The notes beneath the pieces were generated by a model that searched no databases, had not been told where the DNA came from, and saw only the letters and a program-made list of their open reading frames with translations. The translations under genes were made by a program, and so were the position numbers. This document shows positions 7,499 to 9,145 of a DNA stretch of 9,145 bases, in pieces (position 1 is the stretch's first letter; each line of letters starts with the position of its first letter). Source of the stretch: Methylophilales bacterium UBA4017 (GTDB taxonomy: Bacteria > Pseudomonadota > Gammaproteobacteria > Burkholderiales > Methylophilaceae); NCBI GenBank assembly GCA_002384685.1, contig DGAZ01000002.1, positions 2,189-11,333 on the forward strand, given 5' to 3'.

Positions 7499-7554
7499 AA
7501 AAGCTCCTAGTATTATTTTTTTCATCGTAGAAGCAAATCGTTTGCTTTCCTACG
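7499..7554 (-). promoter_or_regulatory. Riboswitch expression platform with two exclusive hairpins over the thiC ribosome binding site
   Basis: Two foldings compete downstream of the aptamer. Hairpin A pairs CGUAG (7554-7550) and AAGCAAA (7547-7541) with UUUGCUU (7537-7531) and CUACG (7530-7526), around a CGA loop; it uses up the P1 3' strand and the conserved CGUAG of the aptamer. Hairpin B pairs GCUUCUA (7534-7528) with UAGGAGC (7509-7503), seven pairs with one G-U, burying the AGGAG ribosome binding site of thiC. Because GCUUCUA lies in the 3' arm of hairpin A, ligand binding (P1 formed, A broken) should free it to form B and block translation. Neither hairpin is followed by a U tract, so this looks like translational rather than transcriptional control. 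Pairing is seen directly; the mechanism is inferred. Confidence 0.7.
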
Positions 7555-7626
7555 GTGGTATAAGCCACATCAGGTTCAAAGGGTTTTTCTCACTATTTAA
7601 ATGAATTTAAATAGACCCCTAGCAGT
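7537..7626 (-). promoter_or_regulatory. TPP (thi-box) riboswitch aptamer
   Basis: The leader of thiC carries the conserved core of the thiamine pyrophosphate aptamer in order: GGGGU (P2 5' side), the P3 hairpin CUAUUUAAA-UUCA-UUUAAAUAG, UGAGA, ACCC (P2 3' side), UUUGAACCUGAU, the P4/L-region GUGG-CUUAUA-CCAC and CGUAGGAA. P1 is short: UGCU (about 7624-7621) with AGCA. The position directly upstream of a thiamine biosynthesis gene confirms the assignment. Consensus deviations are minor: P3 is entirely AT-rich apart from its closing C-G pair, and CGUAGGGA reads CGUAGGAA. When TPP binds, expression of thiC should fall. Confidence 0.95.
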
Positions 7627-7634
7627 AGAACTTT

Positions 7635-7663
7635 AAATTACGCGAATCTTATTGAATACGCAA
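7635..7663 (-). promoter_or_regulatory. Weak candidate promoter of thiC
   Basis: On the reverse strand TTGCGT (7663-7658) and TAATTT (7640-7635) are 17 bases apart, each matching three of six consensus bases. The predicted start would fall at about 7628, immediately before the aptamer, which is where one expects it. The position is more persuasive than the sequence. Confidence 0.3.
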
Positions 7664-7707
7664 CCCTGGAAAATTAAAAATTGAATCTTTTTTTCCTAAA
7701 ATTAGTC

Positions 7708-7735
7708 TTTAAATAATGATTGGCTCAGATATAAT
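7708..7735 (+). promoter_or_regulatory. Candidate sigma-70 promoter of the pcm-like gene
   Basis: A perfect TATAAT (7730-7735) has TTTAAA (7708-7713, four of six matches) 16 bases upstream. Transcription would begin near 7742, leaving a leader of about 40 bases before the ATG at 7783. The rest of the 155-base gap between the riboswitch and this gene is AT-rich with nothing else recognisable. Confidence 0.5.
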
Positions 7736-7782
7736 AAATCGGTCCCTTTATTAACCTTTAATTAAGCATCTACAAGCAACTC

Positions 7783-8433
7783 ATGATTGAAAAAAAGCGC
7801 TTTAATATGATAGAGCAACAGATCCGTACTTGGGATGTTCTAGACGAACTAATTCTCGCCACATTAAAAGAAATGCCCAGGGAAAACTATGTAGCAAAAG
7901 AATTTCAGCAACTAGCTTTTTCTGATACAGAGATTCCTATTGGTCATGAACAAACTATGCTACAACCAAAACAAGAGGCCAGGATTGTTCAATCATTAGC
8001 ACTGCATAAAAGTGATAAAGTTCTGCATGTTGGGACAGGGTCTGGTTACGTCACTGCATTACTCGCAAAACTAGCCGCAACCGTTCATACCATTGATGTA
8101 TATCCTGAATTTACTGAACAAGCCCAGCTTCTACACAATCGAGATAAACTGCATAACGTTACTTATGAGACTGGTAATGGTCTATTGGGATCCTTAGAAA
8201 AGGCGCCATTTGATGTCATTATTTTTTCAGGGTCCGTTAAAAAGGAGCCTTTAGGATTAAGGGAGCAGCTAGCAATTAACGGAAGGTTGTTTTTTGTGGA
8301 AGGTGACAAGCCGATGATGGTTGCAAAAATTATTAAGCGGACTAATGAAATGCAGTATGAAACGACCAACTTATTTGATTGCGTTATTCCATCATTGAAA
8401 TATGATGTTGCGCCCTCCTGTTTCGTATTTTAA
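7783..8433 (+). CDS. Protein-L-isoaspartate O-methyltransferase-like protein (divergent Pcm subgroup)
   Basis: A 216-residue cytoplasmic SAM-dependent methyltransferase of the Pcm family, whose classical members methylate isoaspartyl residues to begin repair of aged proteins. SAM motif I is VLHVGTGSGYVTA at 80-92, the following acidic strand end is TIDVYPE, and DVIIFSGS near 144-151 is the motif II region. The N-terminal block RFNMIEQQIRTWDVLD is typical of the proteobacterial and rhizobial subgroup. In the substrate loop IPIGHEQTMLQP (51-62) the serine of the canonical TISQP is replaced by L60, so isoaspartate activity is doubtful. There is no clear Shine-Dalgarno. A second ATG eight codons in is possible, but homologues recalled from other proteobacteria include the first eight residues. 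The TolC-family gene follows within 11 bases. Confidence 0.85.
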   Translation: MIEKKRFNMIEQQIRTWDVLDELILATLKEMPRENYVAKEFQQLAFSDTEIPIGHEQTMLQPKQEARIVQSLALHKSDKVLHVGTGSGYVTALLAKLAATVHTIDVYPEFTEQAQLLHNRDKLHNVTYETGNGLLGSLEKAPFDVIIFSGSVKKEPLGLREQLAINGRLFFVEGDKPMMVAKIIKRTNEMQYETTNLFDCVIPSLKYDVAPSCFVF

Positions 8434-8444
8434 TGGGTGCATTA

Positions 8445-9145
8445 ATGAACACACGCCTGCAATGGCATATGAAGAAAGCAACCGTAGTCCTTTTAGTTAC
8501 ATGCATGCTAGCTTTTTCCTCTCATACATACGCCCAGGAAACTGACTTAATTGCTATATACGAAAAAGCGCTAGCGCATGATGCTCTATTAGCGTCCATA
8601 CGATTTGAAAACGAGGCTACGCAAGAATTAATATCTCAGGGACGGTCTTTATTTCTTCCTAATATTACTGCAACGTTGGACTATGATGACAATAATAATG
8701 AAAGAAAGATTTTAACTCCTAGCATTTCAAGCAACGTGCTTCTATCGGGCAACCAAGCCAAATATCATAGTTATGATTACGGAATTACAATTACGCAGCC
8801 ATTATTTAACTACGGAGCATTCCAGCAATATAAGCAAATTTTATCCCAAACAAGCTTGTCAGAAAAAAAACTGCTTCAAGCGCAACAAGACCTAATCTAT
8901 CGAGTCGCCTTAATATATTTTGAGACACTTATGGCGAGAGATGAGGTCGGCCTTCTGCAGGCGCAAAAGGCATCGATCAATGAACAGCTCATAGAGTCTG
9001 AAGCACGCTATGACGTAGGGCTCATATCTATCACCGATGTTAATGAATCAAAAACTAAAGCAGCTATGATTGATGCGCAAATCATTGCAGCCATTCAAAG
9101 ACTCAAGATTAAAAACCGTCAAATTGAATCGTTAACCGGCGAGCT
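8445..9145 (+). CDS. TolC-family outer membrane efflux/secretion channel, 5' part
   Basis: This is the N-terminal half (about 233 residues) of a type I secretion or efflux outer membrane factor, open at the right edge; full members are about 430-480 residues. A signal peptide lies at MKKATVVLLVTCMLAFSS with cleavage at about TYA/QE. Mature sequence starts DLIAIYEKALAHDALLASIRFENEA, followed by SQGRSLFLPNIT, a first beta-strand region, SYDYGITITQPLFNYGAF, and long helices including YRVALIYFETLMARDEVGLLQAQKASI and ARYDVGLISITDVNESK, all classical TolC landmarks. Three in-frame starts exist: 8433 (overlapping the preceding stop as TAATG), 8445 (GGGTG seven bases upstream) and 8469 (directly at the signal peptide). 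I chose 8445, without certainty. It is probably co-transcribed with the methyltransferase gene. Confidence 0.93.
   Translation, partial: MNTRLQWHMKKATVVLLVTCMLAFSSHTYAQETDLIAIYEKALAHDALLASIRFENEATQELISQGRSLFLPNITATLDYDDNNNERKILTPSISSNVLLSGNQAKYHSYDYGITITQPLFNYGAFQQYKQILSQTSLSEKKLLQAQQDLIYRVALIYFETLMARDEVGLLQAQKASINEQLIESEARYDVGLISITDVNESKTKAAMIDAQIIAAIQRLKIKNRQIESLTGE

Noticed and set aside
7499..7525. An upstream ATG giving ThiC nine extra residues.
   Set aside because: It has no ribosome binding site of its own and lies inside the riboswitch platform, while AGGAG is correctly placed for the ATG at 7498, giving the normal family length.
7531..7547. The AAGCAAA/TTTGCTT hairpin before thiC as a rho-independent terminator.
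   Set aside because: On the transcribed strand it is followed by CUACGAUGAAAAAAA, with no U tract, so it fits an anti-P1 arm better than a terminator.
1..9145. Mobile elements, phage genes, CRISPR arrays, toxin-antitoxin or defence genes, tRNA or rRNA.
   Set aside because: No transposase, integrase, repeat array, terminal repeats or RNA gene is visible; every stretch is filled by recognisable chromosomal families with similar base composition.

Overview
The window is ordinary, tightly packed chromosome from a low-GC Gram-negative bacterium. A LolC/TolC-type outer membrane protein, the E. coli-like size and layout of MutY and ThiC, and a SoxH-related secreted zinc hydrolase of the 'quinoprotein relay' type (typical of PQQ-using methylotrophs) suggest a betaproteobacterium, possibly Methylophilaceae. 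This placement is inference from gene content and base composition; no rRNA or tRNA is present.

Layout. Left (1-1260): the 3' end of a HIT-family gene (+) runs into a convergent two-gene unit (-) made of a cytochrome b561-type membrane protein followed by a thioredoxin-like [2Fe-2S] ferredoxin. Next (1265-2188, +) is a secreted metallo-beta-lactamase-fold hydrolase, divergent from the cytochrome across an 85-base gap containing a perfect inverted repeat. A DoxX-family membrane protein (-) and a GNAT acetyltransferase (+) follow as a divergent pair. Positions 3108-7498 (-) form one compact unit read thiC, uppP, exoD-like, mutY, with gaps of 21, 6 and 5 bases. A clear TPP riboswitch heads it, and its downstream sequence can be folded into two exclusive hairpins that would hide or free the thiC ribosome binding site. 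At the right edge (+) a Pcm-like methyltransferase is followed closely by the 5' part of a TolC-family outer membrane factor, which runs off the window.

How it fits together. ThiC makes the pyrimidine half of thiamine and is controlled by thiamine pyrophosphate. The other members of that unit are housekeeping genes for envelope lipid-carrier recycling (UppP), a predicted polysaccharide-related membrane protein (ExoD-like) and repair of oxidised guanine (MutY); they have no obvious thiamine role and are probably passengers on the transcript. No mobile element, CRISPR array, phage gene or clearly new multi-gene system is visible. The points most worth checking are the riboswitch mechanism and its reach over the downstream genes, the non-canonical active-site loop of the Pcm-like protein, and the divergent redox / quinoprotein-relay locus.
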